A DNA stretch of 60,180 nt, taken from NCBI GenBank assembly GCA_021647505.1, contig JAKIUN010000016.1, positions 1-60,180 of the forward strand, read 5' to 3'. Source of the DNA: Gammaproteobacteria bacterium. GTDB lineage: Bacteria > Pseudomonadota > Gammaproteobacteria > SZUA-152. Numbering within the stretch: position 1 is the first letter of the stretch; every line of letters starts with the position of its first letter. The translations under genes were made by a program, and so were the position numbers. Positions 32,563 to 43,369 of this stretch are shown one piece after another. The notes under the pieces are model-generated. The model saw nothing but the letters and a program-made list of their open reading frames with translations. It searched no databases and was not told the origin of the DNA.

Positions 32563-34710
32563 CTACCTTCTGACACTGCTTCGCGGTTGAAACCGCTCCC
32601 ACAAGTTTTTAAGCACTGATGGCCGCGTATTGAAATACACTATTGCCAGCAGCATCAGGGTAATCGCCATCAGGCCCAGGCCGAAATAGAAATTATTGGG
32701 CACGAACTCGAATACAAGCTCATGCTCACCGTCCTCCAGCCACACGCCGTTGAACAGATGATTGGCGCGCACCACCGTTTGCTTCTCACCATCGACGTAT
32801 GCCCGCCAGCCGGGATAATAGGATTCGTTCCACACCAGCAGGCCACGGCCTTCGACCTGCACCCGTACCGCCATTCGGTTGGGTGACAGGCGTTCGCTGC
32901 TCAACACGCGGCCGTGCAGACCCGCTTCATCACTGCCAGACGGCGTCAGCGCGAAGGCGCTTTGACCAACAATCATGGCGCGCTCTTTGCTCGCTATTTG
33001 CAGGTAGTCGCTGTCACGATTCAGCACGACGCGGGGGAAATACAGCATCGGCCGCGGTTGACCCACGTCCCACAGCCGTGGTGTCAGCTGTCGTGCCGAC
33101 TGCTTCAGCCAACGGCTGCGCTGAAACAACGACATGTCGGTCATGATGTAACGCACATTGAGGAAGGCCAAATGTTGCAGGAATTGGCCATTGGGCGGCA
33201 GGCTGTCGAGCAATCCGGAGATCAGCGCGTGGTCGCGAATGACCAGCCCTTCGGTTCCCTGCGCATAGCGCACGCCAGCGAGGGTGCCGATATGTGGCGA
33301 CAGCTGGCGGCGGTATTCACGGTACACTTCACGCACGCGATCCGGCTGGTCGCGGTAGTCAGGGCGGGTGTACACAAAGCCGGCCCCCTCTTGCCCCAGC
33401 CAGCGGGTCTCGGGGATGTCGTCCAGCGTGTAGTAGTCGCCCGGCGCCTCGAGGTTGATCTCGCCGTTGAATCCGACCAGGTCAACCATCATGACCAGTA
33501 CCGCCAGCACGGCGGCCAGCAACCAGCGCGGCTGCCGGGCATATTTCCTCAACCAGGCATCCACGCCCAGACCCACCAGCATGACCAGGCCGACGTGCAG
33601 CAAGACCACGTATTTTTCCGGGTAACGGAAAATGGCGATGGTTTCGTAGACCCACATGGCCGCCGGATTATTGCCGCCCAGGGCAAGAAATACCCCGACA
33701 CCACCCAGAGCCAGCCAGAAGAGGGCCGGCCCGCGCCGCGCCCAGAGGGCAAACAGGGAGAAGGCGATGGCGACCCAGCCAATATACAACGACAGAAACA
33801 GGGGTACATAGCCACCACTGTAGACCTCGGCGATACGCCAATCTTCGCGCGACAGGGCCGGCGGCAAAATCAGGCTCAGCAGTTCACCGAAACGCAATGA
33901 ATAGCTCTGGATTTCTTCCGTCGACAGACCGACTGTACGCACCGACTGACTGTACAGTTCATAGGTCGCCAACAACTGTGGACTGGCCAGCAACAAGGCT
34001 GCAAGGTAGGCCGCTGCCACGCGTGGCAGCCAGGCCAGTCGCACACGTAATCCACCCTGCGCCAGCATAATCTGCCGCCCGACCACCACCAGGCCGGTCA
34101 TAATGCTCACGTCCGGCGCGCCGGCGAGGGTCTGCAGGCCCACTGCCAGTGCGGCCAGCACCCAGCTGCATGGCCCCGGCGTGCGGGCATCACGCTCAAA
34201 GGCCCATAGCACCCACGGCAGCCAGGCCAGGGCTTGCATGAAATTGATCATATTGACACTGCTGAGCATACAGCCGCCGAGGCTGAACACAGCAGCACTG
34301 GCGAGCGCAGCGGGGGCCGCCAGCCCCATGCTGCGCGTCAGACCGTAGGCCCCGGCGGCGGCCAGCAGCAGGTGGAAGGCCAACAACAGGCCGATGCCGT
34401 GGTTGCCATCGGCCAGCAGTAACAGCCACGAGGCCGGATACAACACAGCGGTCTGCATCTCGGCGAAATACGGCGTGCCCATGGACACGCCGGGGTTCCA
34501 GAACGGCAGCTCACCTCGCGCCAGGGCGTCGGCAAGAAATTGCTTAAGCGGTATAAAGAATACCTGCAGGTCACGGAAATACAGCGCATGACCGTTGACC
34601 AGCGGCCCCCACACCAGCCACAGCACGGCCAGCGCCAGCAGGCCCAGGGCGACGACATCGGTACTGCGGCGGGTCATCCAGTGAGGTAACGGAAAGGGTG
34701 TCTCGGACAT
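32563..34710 (-). CDS. YfhO-family polytopic membrane protein (probable glycosyltransferase)
   Basis: 715 residues from the ATG at 34710; the frame is open further upstream but without a better start. It has about a dozen membrane helices and a large periplasmic loop carrying FRDLQVFFIPLKQFLADALA and FWNPGVSMGTPYFAEMQTA after the first helix, typical of YfhO/GT-C proteins. The C-terminal periplasmic domain contains WNESYYPGWRAYVDG, another YfhO hallmark. GT-C enzymes use lipid-linked sugars, so the GT2 gene downstream is a fitting partner. The target, perhaps a cell-surface polymer or lipid A, cannot be told. Confidence 0.82.
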   Translation of the reverse strand: MSETPFPLPHWMTRRSTDVVALGLLALAVLWLVWGPLVNGHALYFRDLQVFFIPLKQFLADALARGELPFWNPGVSMGTPYFAEMQTAVLYPASWLLLLADGNHGIGLLLAFHLLLAAAGAYGLTRSMGLAAPAALASAAVFSLGGCMLSSVNMINFMQALAWLPWVLWAFERDARTPGPCSWVLAALAVGLQTLAGAPDVSIMTGLVVVGRQIMLAQGGLRVRLAWLPRVAAAYLAALLLASPQLLATYELYSQSVRTVGLSTEEIQSYSLRFGELLSLILPPALSREDWRIAEVYSGGYVPLFLSLYIGWVAIAFSLFALWARRGPALFWLALGGVGVFLALGGNNPAAMWVYETIAIFRYPEKYVVLLHVGLVMLVGLGVDAWLRKYARQPRWLLAAVLAVLVMMVDLVGFNGEINLEAPGDYYTLDDIPETRWLGQEGAGFVYTRPDYRDQPDRVREVYREYRRQLSPHIGTLAGVRYAQGTEGLVIRDHALISGLLDSLPPNGQFLQHLAFLNVRYIMTDMSLFQRSRWLKQSARQLTPRLWDVGQPRPMLYFPRVVLNRDSDYLQIASKERAMIVGQSAFALTPSGSDEAGLHGRVLSSERLSPNRMAVRVQVEGRGLLVWNESYYPGWRAYVDGEKQTVVRANHLFNGVWLEDGEHELVFEFVPNNFYFGLGLMAITLMLLAIVYFNTRPSVLKNLWERFQPRSSVRR

Positions 34711-34860
34711 GGGCTTCACGGTCGAAATAAAGGGCACAGAGAATAACACGCCACTGCGGGCATGCTGACGTACTGAGAGGAGTATTAGCCCCCCTAAAGT
34801 TCCTGGCGCCCGCTGCCGAAACCACGGTGACGAACCCACGACCGAGTCCAGCCTGTCCCC

Positions 34861-36366
34861 GTGAGCAGCAGCGCCCCCATTACCATCGACGAAATCACCG
34901 CACGCCCCCTGCCGGTCTTCGCCCATTCCGTGCGCAGCTTTCAACGTCTGCGCTCTGAAAAGACCGCGCCATGGGAGAAATACGGTGACATCATTCTAAA
35001 GGATCCGGGGCTAGCGCTACAGACACTGAAACAATTGCAGCAGGCCTCCGACAAACCCCGCGAACAGGAAATCGCCAGCATGGAACAGGCCGCCATGCTG
35101 CTGGGCATGGAACGCGTGCAACGCCTGCCGACGGAATGCCCACAGATCGACGAGGCTCTGCAAGGCCAAGCCCGTGAGGGTTATCAACGCGCCGTGGCCC
35201 GCGCCTTTCACGCCGCCTACCAAGCCTGGGACTGGGCCCATATCAAACGCGACTCAGCACCGGACGAGGTGCTGCTGTCCGCATTGATGCACGATTCGGC
35301 GGAGCTCGCCCTGTGGGTCAATGCTCCCCAACGCATCCATCAACTGCGCCGCCTCACCATCCGTGATCGCATGCCCCCGGCCGAGGCCCAATATATCGCC
35401 CTGGGCGACAGCCTGGAACACTTTGGCCGCCGATTGGCCGAAAAGTGGAACCTGCCACAACTGGTACACGAGGCGCTGCGCCCAGAGTACAGCAATGAAC
35501 CCCGGGTACGCGGCGTGGTGCTGGCCGTGCAACTGGCCCGACAGGTGGAATGGGGCTGGTACAACCCGCAGGTACGGGAAACACTGACGATGATTGCGGA
35601 TTATCTGGATGCCGGTCTCGAAGAAACCACCCTCCACGTCCACCGTGCTGCGGTGCGTGCCGCGCACGAAGCGGCCTTTTACCGCGCCAGCGCCCCGGCC
35701 GCCCTGTTGCCACGGATGCCTGGTGATGAGCAATTTCTCATCGACGAAGAATTCCTGCCGCAGGCCGATGACACATCAGCCCGGCATCAGCCAGTCGGTG
35801 CAACAGAATATCGTGGACTGGAGACAGGTGCCGCCGTCGTTTGCCTGTCACCCCAACCTGCGGTTTTCGACGCCCTCCTGCAAGAAATGCAAGCAGGTAT
35901 TGGCAAGCTGGAAATCAACGATATGCTGCGTAAGGCCATCCACGGCATGCACGATGGCGCCGGCTTGAATCGCGCTCTGTTCGCCATGCTCAGTGCCGAC
36001 CGCAACTATCTTCAGGCACGTTTCTTGATCGGCACTGACAGCGATCCCTATTTCAACCGCTTTCGTATCCGCCTCGACCAACCTCACCTGTTCAAACGCC
36101 TGATGGAGAAGCCGCAGAGCATTCGCATCCATGACGGCAACCGCGAAAAATTCTGGGGGCTGGTGCCCGACGCCGTCAAAACACTCATCAAGACCAACAG
36201 CTTTTGTGCCCAGTCCGTGCACATCAATGGCAAACCCGTAGGTCTGTTCTATGCCGACCGGCACAGCCAGGACTGCGACCTCGATGAGACTACCTATCAG
36301 CGCTTCCGCCAGCTGTGCCAGCTTGCGGTCAAGGGCATGGCCGCAAAAGCGCGTCAGCGGGCATGA
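34861..36366 (+). CDS. HDOD-domain signalling protein
   Basis: A 501-residue soluble protein starting at GTG. The first half is an HDOD domain (degenerate HD phosphohydrolase): DPGLALQTLKQLQQA, EQAAMLLGMERVQRLP, LLSALMHDSAELALW and LAEKWNLPQLVHEALRPEY. The C-terminal 160 residues look like a GAF-like sensory module (GLNRALFAMLSADRNYLQAR). HDOD proteins take part in regulation of motility, biofilm and stress and usually lack hydrolase activity. Transcribed divergently from the YfhO-like gene 150 bases away. No cognate partner is encoded nearby. Confidence 0.82.
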   Translation: MSSSAPITIDEITARPLPVFAHSVRSFQRLRSEKTAPWEKYGDIILKDPGLALQTLKQLQQASDKPREQEIASMEQAAMLLGMERVQRLPTECPQIDEALQGQAREGYQRAVARAFHAAYQAWDWAHIKRDSAPDEVLLSALMHDSAELALWVNAPQRIHQLRRLTIRDRMPPAEAQYIALGDSLEHFGRRLAEKWNLPQLVHEALRPEYSNEPRVRGVVLAVQLARQVEWGWYNPQVRETLTMIADYLDAGLEETTLHVHRAAVRAAHEAAFYRASAPAALLPRMPGDEQFLIDEEFLPQADDTSARHQPVGATEYRGLETGAAVVCLSPQPAVFDALLQEMQAGIGKLEINDMLRKAIHGMHDGAGLNRALFAMLSADRNYLQARFLIGTDSDPYFNRFRIRLDQPHLFKRLMEKPQSIRIHDGNREKFWGLVPDAVKTLIKTNSFCAQSVHINGKPVGLFYADRHSQDCDLDETTYQRFRQLCQLAVKGMAAKARQRA

Positions 36367-36512
36367 AATAAATCACCTCGCAGCACCACCAAAAGCAGAC
36401 GCTTTTTCTTAAAAAACTACATTTTTCCTTAAACATCACTCACTTCCTCTCCTCTCCGGAGCACGCAACCACTTGAGGGGGCGATGAACATGCCATGGTT
36501 GCTTGAGAGTGA

Positions 36513-39209
36513 CTAAAATCGCCACCATTTTTCAATGCCCACTGCGGTATAGATCAGCAGACCACCGGTCAATACCCATAGCCATTCCGTGATGCCTATC
36601 GGTGCGCTGCCAAACAACTGATTTAGGATAGGAGAGTAGGTGAACATAAGTTGTAACAGCACCATGATGACAACTCCCATGACCAGCCAGCGGTTGGAAA
36701 AAACGCCCAGTTTAAACATTGAGTAACGCAATGAACGGCAATTAAACAGGTAGAAGGTCTGACCGAATATGAACATATTTACCGCCACGGTACGTGCTGT
36801 TTCTATGCTGTCGCCCCGTTGTAAGGTTAGCTCAAACAATCCGAAGGCCCCTATCAATAACATCAGGCCAACAATACCGATACGCACGCCCAGCTCCCGG
36901 GTGAGTACTGGGGTGTTTGGGCGGCGTGGGGGGCGCGCCATAATGCCGGGTTCCTTGCCTTCAAAAGCCAGCATCATTCCCAGCAGTAGTGCGGTAGTCA
37001 TGTTGATCCAAAGAATCTGCACCGGGGTTACCGGTAGGGAAACACCCGCTATAATTGCGGCCAGTATCACTGCCCCCTGGCCAACGTTGGTGGGTAGCGT
37101 CCAGGTAATAAATTTAACCAGATTATCGAATACTGCCCTTCCCTCTTCAACGGCAGCCTCAATGGTCGAAAAGTTATCATCGGTCAACACCATGTCAGCC
37201 GCCTCCTTCGCCACCTCGGTGCCTGCGATGCCCATAGCAATTCCAATATCGGCCTGCTTGAGTGCCGGTGCATCATTAACACCATCACCGGTCATGGCCA
37301 CCACGTGGCCATTGGCCTGCAACGCTTCCACAAGACGTAGTTTCTGTTCTGGTGAAACCCGGGCAAAAACAGAGACCTGCTCAGCCACCGACAATAATTC
37401 GTGATCGGGTAGTGCCGAGAGCATATGACCGCTGATGGCAAAGCTGTCGTGTTCACCACCCGCCACACCGTGCAGGCCAATCTGCTGGGCAATAGCGGCG
37501 GCAGTCACAACATGGTCACCTGTGATCATTTTAACTTGAATACCCGCCCGTTGGCAGGCACGTACCGCGCTGATTGCCTCAACTCTGGGTGGATCCATCA
37601 TCGCCTGCAGCCCTAAAAAAGTGAGGCCCTCTGCGACATCAGCATGGCTGAGCAATGACATTGGCACGGTAATTTGCTTACAGGCAAATGCCAATATACG
37701 CAATCCACTGGCCGCCATTTCCTCCATTTCATGATGAATGGCGGCCTGATCAATAGCGACCTCTTCACCGTTTGATCCAACGCAAGTGGCACAACGGGCA
37801 AGTACTTTTTCAACCGACCCCTTCAGGTAGACCACGGCACCCGCATCAGCCAATTCATGCAGTGTGGCCATATATTGATGCTGTGATTCAAACGGCAGGG
37901 TATCCCGACGTGGCAGACGCTGCTCCAGCATCTCACGCACCAGCCCCGCTTTGACCGCAGCGACGATCAAAGCGGCCTCGGTTGGATCGCCTTCGATGCA
38001 CCACTCTCCGTCACTATTGAATATCCGGGAATCGTTACAGAGCACTCCTGCTATCAAACACTGCTCAAGAGCAGGGTGTGCTGCCAATTTAACGGCTGTT
38101 TCATTGAGCAACACCACCCCTTGGGGGATATAGCCCACCCCTGTAAACTGATACTCCTGGCCCGCAGAAAACAGTTGCTGCACTGTCATCTGGTTTTGTG
38201 TCAGAGTGCCGGTTTTATCAGAGCAGATCACCGTGGTACTACCCAGGGTTTCAACGGCGGGCATCTTGCGAATAATGGCATGGCTACGTGCCATTTTGTT
38301 CACCCCGATGGCCAGCATAATGGTCATCGCCGCAGGTAATCCTTCGGGTATCGCCGCAACAGCCAACGCAACGGCAGCCATAAAGGTGTCGAGCAGAGAC
38401 TCCCCGCGCAACCACCCCGCTAGTAGCGTCAACGCAGCCAGTGTCAAAATGACTCGTAACAGAATGCCACTAAAATGGGTGATCTTCTTAGTCAGGGGGG
38501 TGGCCAGTGTATCGACACGGGCAATCAATGTGTTGATATAGCCAATTTCTGTGTCATTACCGGTGGCAACCACAACCCCGATGGCGGTACCATAGCTGAC
38601 AAGAGTAGATGAATAGGCCATGTTGATACGATCTGCCAGCAACGTCTCTCGGGCGAGTTGTTGAGGCTGCTTTTGAACCGGCACAGACTCCCCGGTCAGG
38701 GCTGACTCATCAATCTGCAATTCACGGGTAGAGAGCAGTCGCAGATCGGCAGGCACCCTATCACCTGATTGCAGAAAAACCACATCACCGGGTACTAGTT
38801 CAGCCGCAGAAATCTGCTCTTTCCCCCCTGCCCGCAACACCTTCGCACTGCCCTCCAGAGTACAGGTTAGTGCTTCAATTGCTTTCAGTGCTTTTGATTC
38901 CTGAATATAGCCAATAATGGCGTTAATCAGGATCACACCAAAAATCACCCCACTGTCTACCCACGCTTGTAAAGCAAAGGTGATCACGGCAGCGCCCAGC
39001 AATATATAGACCAGTGATTGATGAAATTGCAGTAAAAACAGAATAAAGGGGGATTTATCCTTTTTCAGCGTGAGTCGATTTTCACCATAATGGGCCTGCC
39101 GGTGTGCCACTTCAAAGGTGTCCAGCCCTTTACTGGCATCCACCTCCAGTAATGTTGTTATCTCATCACGAGGTAAATGGTGCCAATGCTTCGAAAGTAA
39201 GGTTTCCAT
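36513..39209 (-). CDS. P-type cation-transporting ATPase (type II, Ca2+/Na+ pump class)
   Basis: 898 residues from the ATG at 39209, preceded by GGGGGGAGAAAAG; the frame is open 14 codons further. Landmarks in order: N-terminal cation ATPase domain, GESVPVQ, the phosphorylation site CSDKTGTLT, KMITGDHVVTA, TGDGVNDAP, and about ten membrane helices. The absence of CPC/CPx in the membrane and of N-terminal metal-binding domains excludes a copper or cadmium pump. The overall form suits bacterial calcium or sodium/lithium pumps. It is 31 bases downstream of a small frameshifted membrane gene. The ion is not determinable from sequence alone. Confidence 0.9.
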   Translation of the reverse strand: METLLSKHWHHLPRDEITTLLEVDASKGLDTFEVAHRQAHYGENRLTLKKDKSPFILFLLQFHQSLVYILLGAAVITFALQAWVDSGVIFGVILINAIIGYIQESKALKAIEALTCTLEGSAKVLRAGGKEQISAAELVPGDVVFLQSGDRVPADLRLLSTRELQIDESALTGESVPVQKQPQQLARETLLADRINMAYSSTLVSYGTAIGVVVATGNDTEIGYINTLIARVDTLATPLTKKITHFSGILLRVILTLAALTLLAGWLRGESLLDTFMAAVALAVAAIPEGLPAAMTIMLAIGVNKMARSHAIIRKMPAVETLGSTTVICSDKTGTLTQNQMTVQQLFSAGQEYQFTGVGYIPQGVVLLNETAVKLAAHPALEQCLIAGVLCNDSRIFNSDGEWCIEGDPTEAALIVAAVKAGLVREMLEQRLPRRDTLPFESQHQYMATLHELADAGAVVYLKGSVEKVLARCATCVGSNGEEVAIDQAAIHHEMEEMAASGLRILAFACKQITVPMSLLSHADVAEGLTFLGLQAMMDPPRVEAISAVRACQRAGIQVKMITGDHVVTAAAIAQQIGLHGVAGGEHDSFAISGHMLSALPDHELLSVAEQVSVFARVSPEQKLRLVEALQANGHVVAMTGDGVNDAPALKQADIGIAMGIAGTEVAKEAADMVLTDDNFSTIEAAVEEGRAVFDNLVKFITWTLPTNVGQGAVILAAIIAGVSLPVTPVQILWINMTTALLLGMMLAFEGKEPGIMARPPRRPNTPVLTRELGVRIGIVGLMLLIGAFGLFELTLQRGDSIETARTVAVNMFIFGQTFYLFNCRSLRYSMFKLGVFSNRWLVMGVVIMVLLQLMFTYSPILNQLFGSAPIGITEWLWVLTGGLLIYTAVGIEKWWRF

Positions 39210-39240
39210 ACTTTTCTCCCCCCTTTCAGGGCGCTTCGGA

Positions 39241-39685
39241 TTAGCCAACAAGCCAGATCAAACCGATTCCCAACAATACAAACAGCGTAATGGCATTACG
39301 CCAGCTAGCCAGCCACCATGCCAGTTGCAGTCTTTCAAAAAAATACAGTATCTGCTTTACCCTCTTTAAACCATATATTGTGCCAGGAGTAATATCTGGC
39401 AAGTAGCTGTTGAACCACGCGGCTACAATGAATCTTCCCTCTTGCTACCAGAGGGTGAAAATCAACCAATTGCAACGTTAACTCCTGCGGTGACAACATG
39501 AAACCAGCAACCGACAAACCGATACCCATTGCCGCAATCAATGGATAAATGAATGCACCATATTGCTGCCACCCCAGTGGATCAAGCAAGCCCAGCCCTA
39601 CCAATATGGCTATTAGTCCACAGGTGAACAGGCTACCCCAGGCGAGACGCATATTTTGCGTGGAACACTGAAAAGATCGCCACAT
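39241..39685 (-). pseudogene. Small membrane protein gene with a probable single-base frameshift
   Basis: One frame from 39685 encodes two membrane helices and the phrase LTLQLVDFHPLVAR, then drifts into GKIHCSRVVQQLL and ends at 39335. From about 39440 a second minus-strand frame takes over smoothly with GRFIVAAWFNSYLPDITPG, then LKRVKQILYFFERLQLAWW and a final membrane helix, stopping at 39241. Dropping one G from the GGG run at 39437-39439 joins them into a protein of about 148 residues. The family is unknown to me. It lies just before the P-type ATPase gene and was probably co-transcribed with it. Confidence 0.6.
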
Positions 39686-40000
39686 ACGAGCCGAAAAATG
39701 TTAGCCTCCATATGATTCATTTCAAATGCATCTTTATACTGCAGGGGGTTGATCAACGACTTGTCCATACAGACTTCTCTCGAGAAACGGCCAGTCGCTC
39801 GCCAGAAAAGGACTGCAAGGCTGTTTTGAGGCTGTCAGCTGCCACAAAAATTAACGCCTCCAGCCTGTGGCGTCAGGATAAAGGCTGGCGTATACTCACA
39901 GACGCTGCGGTTTTCAAGGGGTTGCTCGCCATGCATTACAGGCGGTGTTCCTCGAATACGTACGCAGGAATAATTTTGAAATTTAGAAAGGTTAAGTGTA
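39686..40000. other. Intergenic stretch with the long leader of the cold-shock gene
   Basis: No gene is supported. Cold-shock genes often have long structured 5' leaders, and the region before 40001 would serve as one. A plus-strand frame at 39712-40032 reads into the cold-shock gene in another phase and is rejected. Confidence 0.4.
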
Positions 40001-40204
40001 ATGGCTACAGGTACTGTAAAGTGGTTCAATGAGTCCAAGGGCTTCGGATTCATTGCTCCTGAAGAGGGTGGTGATGATTTGTTTGTGCATTTCAGCGCTA
40101 TTTCGGGATCCGGCTTCAAGACCTTGACAGAGGGTCAGCGAGTCAGCTATGAAGTCCAGCAAGGCCCCAAGGGCCCGGCCGCTGCCAACGTCATGCCTGA
40201 ATAA
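40001..40204 (+). CDS. Cold-shock protein (CspA family)
   Basis: A 67-residue single OB-fold protein of standard length. RNP1 (KGFGFIAP) and RNP2 (DLFVHFSAI) nucleic-acid-binding motifs are intact, as is the starting [17 protein letters not shown] precedes the ATG by eight bases. It binds single-stranded RNA or DNA and acts as an RNA chaperone; not all family members are cold-induced. It is a single-gene unit followed at once by a strong terminator. Confidence 0.97.
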   Translation: MATGTVKWFNESKGFGFIAPEEGGDDLFVHFSAISGSGFKTLTEGQRVSYEVQQGPKGPAAANVMPE

Positions 40205-40229
40205 GACCGACGCTGCTTTCGGCATTACG

Positions 40230-40256
40230 AAAAACCCGCCGTGAGGCGGGTTTTTT
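40230..40256 (+). terminator. Rho-independent terminator of the cold-shock gene
   Basis: Stem ACCCGCC (40234-40240) with GGCGGGT (40245-40251), loop GTGA, followed by a T run. The A run on the other side means it could also end thiC transcription from the opposite strand. Confidence 0.92.
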
Positions 40257-40276
40257 GTATCTGAGATAGCGCAACA

Positions 40277-42190
<1,914 letters not shown>

Positions 42191-42230
42191 TCAGCTGGAG
42201 GCAACACGGACGCAGAAGACGCAGAATCTC

Positions 42231-42310
42231 GCTTCCCTACGCCGGTGCTAACCGGATCAGGTTCAAAGGGTATTTCTCAGTTCCCCCGCAAAAAAAAGGG
42301 AACACCCCCA
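42231..42310 (-). ncRNA. TPP riboswitch (THI element) of thiC
   Basis: On the minus strand the conserved pieces appear in order: a G-rich 5' stem, CTGAGA, ACCCTTTGAACCTGATC and CCGGCGTAGGGAAG. The usual spacing is kept. It ends about 65 bases before the thiC ATG and should lower expression when thiamine pyrophosphate is plentiful. Confidence 0.95.
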
Positions 42311-42374
42311 GCAACGTAATAAGGGTGGATTATACAAAATATCGCCGCCCGCGTCTGCGCATCGCCGCCACTTC

Positions 42375-42516
42375 AATGTCATTAAGTTAACAAAATCACG
42401 ACTGTTTTGTAGGTTGGCGGTGACGAAGGAACCCCAACATTGTTGGCTTCGTTGGGGTTCGCAGGCTCACCACCAACCTACAACAAGCAGGATCTCAGGC
42501 TTAACTTAATGGCATT
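42375..42516. repeat. 142-base nested palindromic element
   Basis: Outer arms AATGTCATTAAGTTAA (42375-42390) and TTAACTTAATGGCATT (42501-42516) match at 15 of 16 positions. Inside are GTAGGTTGG...CCAACCTAC arms starting at 42409 and ending at 42482, and innermost AACCCCAAC/GTTGGGGTT. It separates thiC's riboswitch from pcm and looks like a small miniature insertion or REP-type element. Confidence 0.75.
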
Positions 42517-42598
42517 GGCCGCCACTCCCTTGCCACCCTCCGGCAAACCCCTTAACCTTGGCCGTTTCCCGAGCAATCAACCTAAAGGACAAGCAGCG

Positions 42599-43258
42599 AT
42601 GTCCCTGAATTTTGAACAAGCCCGTTTCAATATGATCGAGCAACAAATTCGTCCCGCCGAAGTGCTGGACTACCGGGTGCTCGACACGATTGCCGCCACC
42701 CCGCGCGAGAATTTTGTCCCCGAAGACTACCGCGAGCTGGCCTTCTCTGATATCAATATTCCCATCAGCGACGACGAAATCATGATGAAGCCCATCATGG
42801 AGGCCCGCCTGTTGCAGGCACTGGATGTGCAATCCAGTAACAAGATCCTCGAAATCGGCACCGGCAGTGGTTATTTTTCCGCCCTGCTGGCCACGCTGGG
42901 ACAGCGCATCGACAGCATCGACATCGACCCAGCCCTGCAACGCCAGGCCCAGGCGCGCCTCACGGCACAGGGTCTTAGCAATGTCAGCCTGATCGAAGGT
43001 GATGCCGCACATGGCTGGGATAAAGGCGGCAGCTACGACATCATCGCCATCACCGGCTCCCTGCCCATTCTGCCCAAAAGCCTGAAACAAAAGCTCACTG
43101 TCACGGGTCGCCTGGTCGCCATTATTGGTACCGCACCCGCCATGGAGGCCACCCTGATCACCCGCATCGCTGATGACCAGTGGTCAATCGACGTCCTGTT
43201 CGAAACGGAACTGCCGGCACTGAAAAATGCCGAACAACCGCAGGGGTTTGTGTTCTGA
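42599..43258 (+). CDS. pcm: Protein-L-isoaspartate O-methyltransferase
   Basis: 219 residues from the ATG at 42599 with AAAGGA upstream; the frame is open for 53 codons before, but that part overlaps the palindromic element and has no start signal. The family opening EQARFNMIEQQIRPAEVLD and the SAM-binding loop LEIGTGSGYFSALLA are present. The enzyme repairs isoaspartyl damage in proteins. In many gammaproteobacteria this variant sits next to the tolC gene, as here, 111 bases upstream. Confidence 0.92.
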   Translation: MSLNFEQARFNMIEQQIRPAEVLDYRVLDTIAATPRENFVPEDYRELAFSDINIPISDDEIMMKPIMEARLLQALDVQSSNKILEIGTGSGYFSALLATLGQRIDSIDIDPALQRQAQARLTAQGLSNVSLIEGDAAHGWDKGGSYDIIAITGSLPILPKSLKQKLTVTGRLVAIIGTAPAMEATLITRIADDQWSIDVLFETELPALKNAEQPQGFVF

Positions 43259-43269
43259 GGCAAGGCATA

Positions 43270-43283
43270 TTAGAATTGTCTAA
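43270..43283. promoter_or_regulatory. Candidate operator TTAGA-N4-TCTAA before the TolC-family gene
   Basis: TTAGAATTGTCTAA extends to a perfect palindrome ATATTAGA/TCTAATAT. It lies about 90 bases before the TolC-family start. Two similar dyads precede the cytochrome c peroxidase gene at 46261 and 46291, though those have five-base spacers. The regulator is unknown. Confidence 0.5.
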
Positions 43284-43369
43284 TATTACTGAGCGGCAGT
43301 CATACGCAAATAATGCCCGGCGTCCCTCTGTTCGCCGGGCGTAGTTGCCTACCAACGGAGCAAGGTGCC

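Noticed and set aside
32914-33900. Long plus-strand frame antisense to the YfhO-like gene
   Set aside because: A typical G+C-rich antisense shadow; the minus strand encodes clear YfhO motifs.
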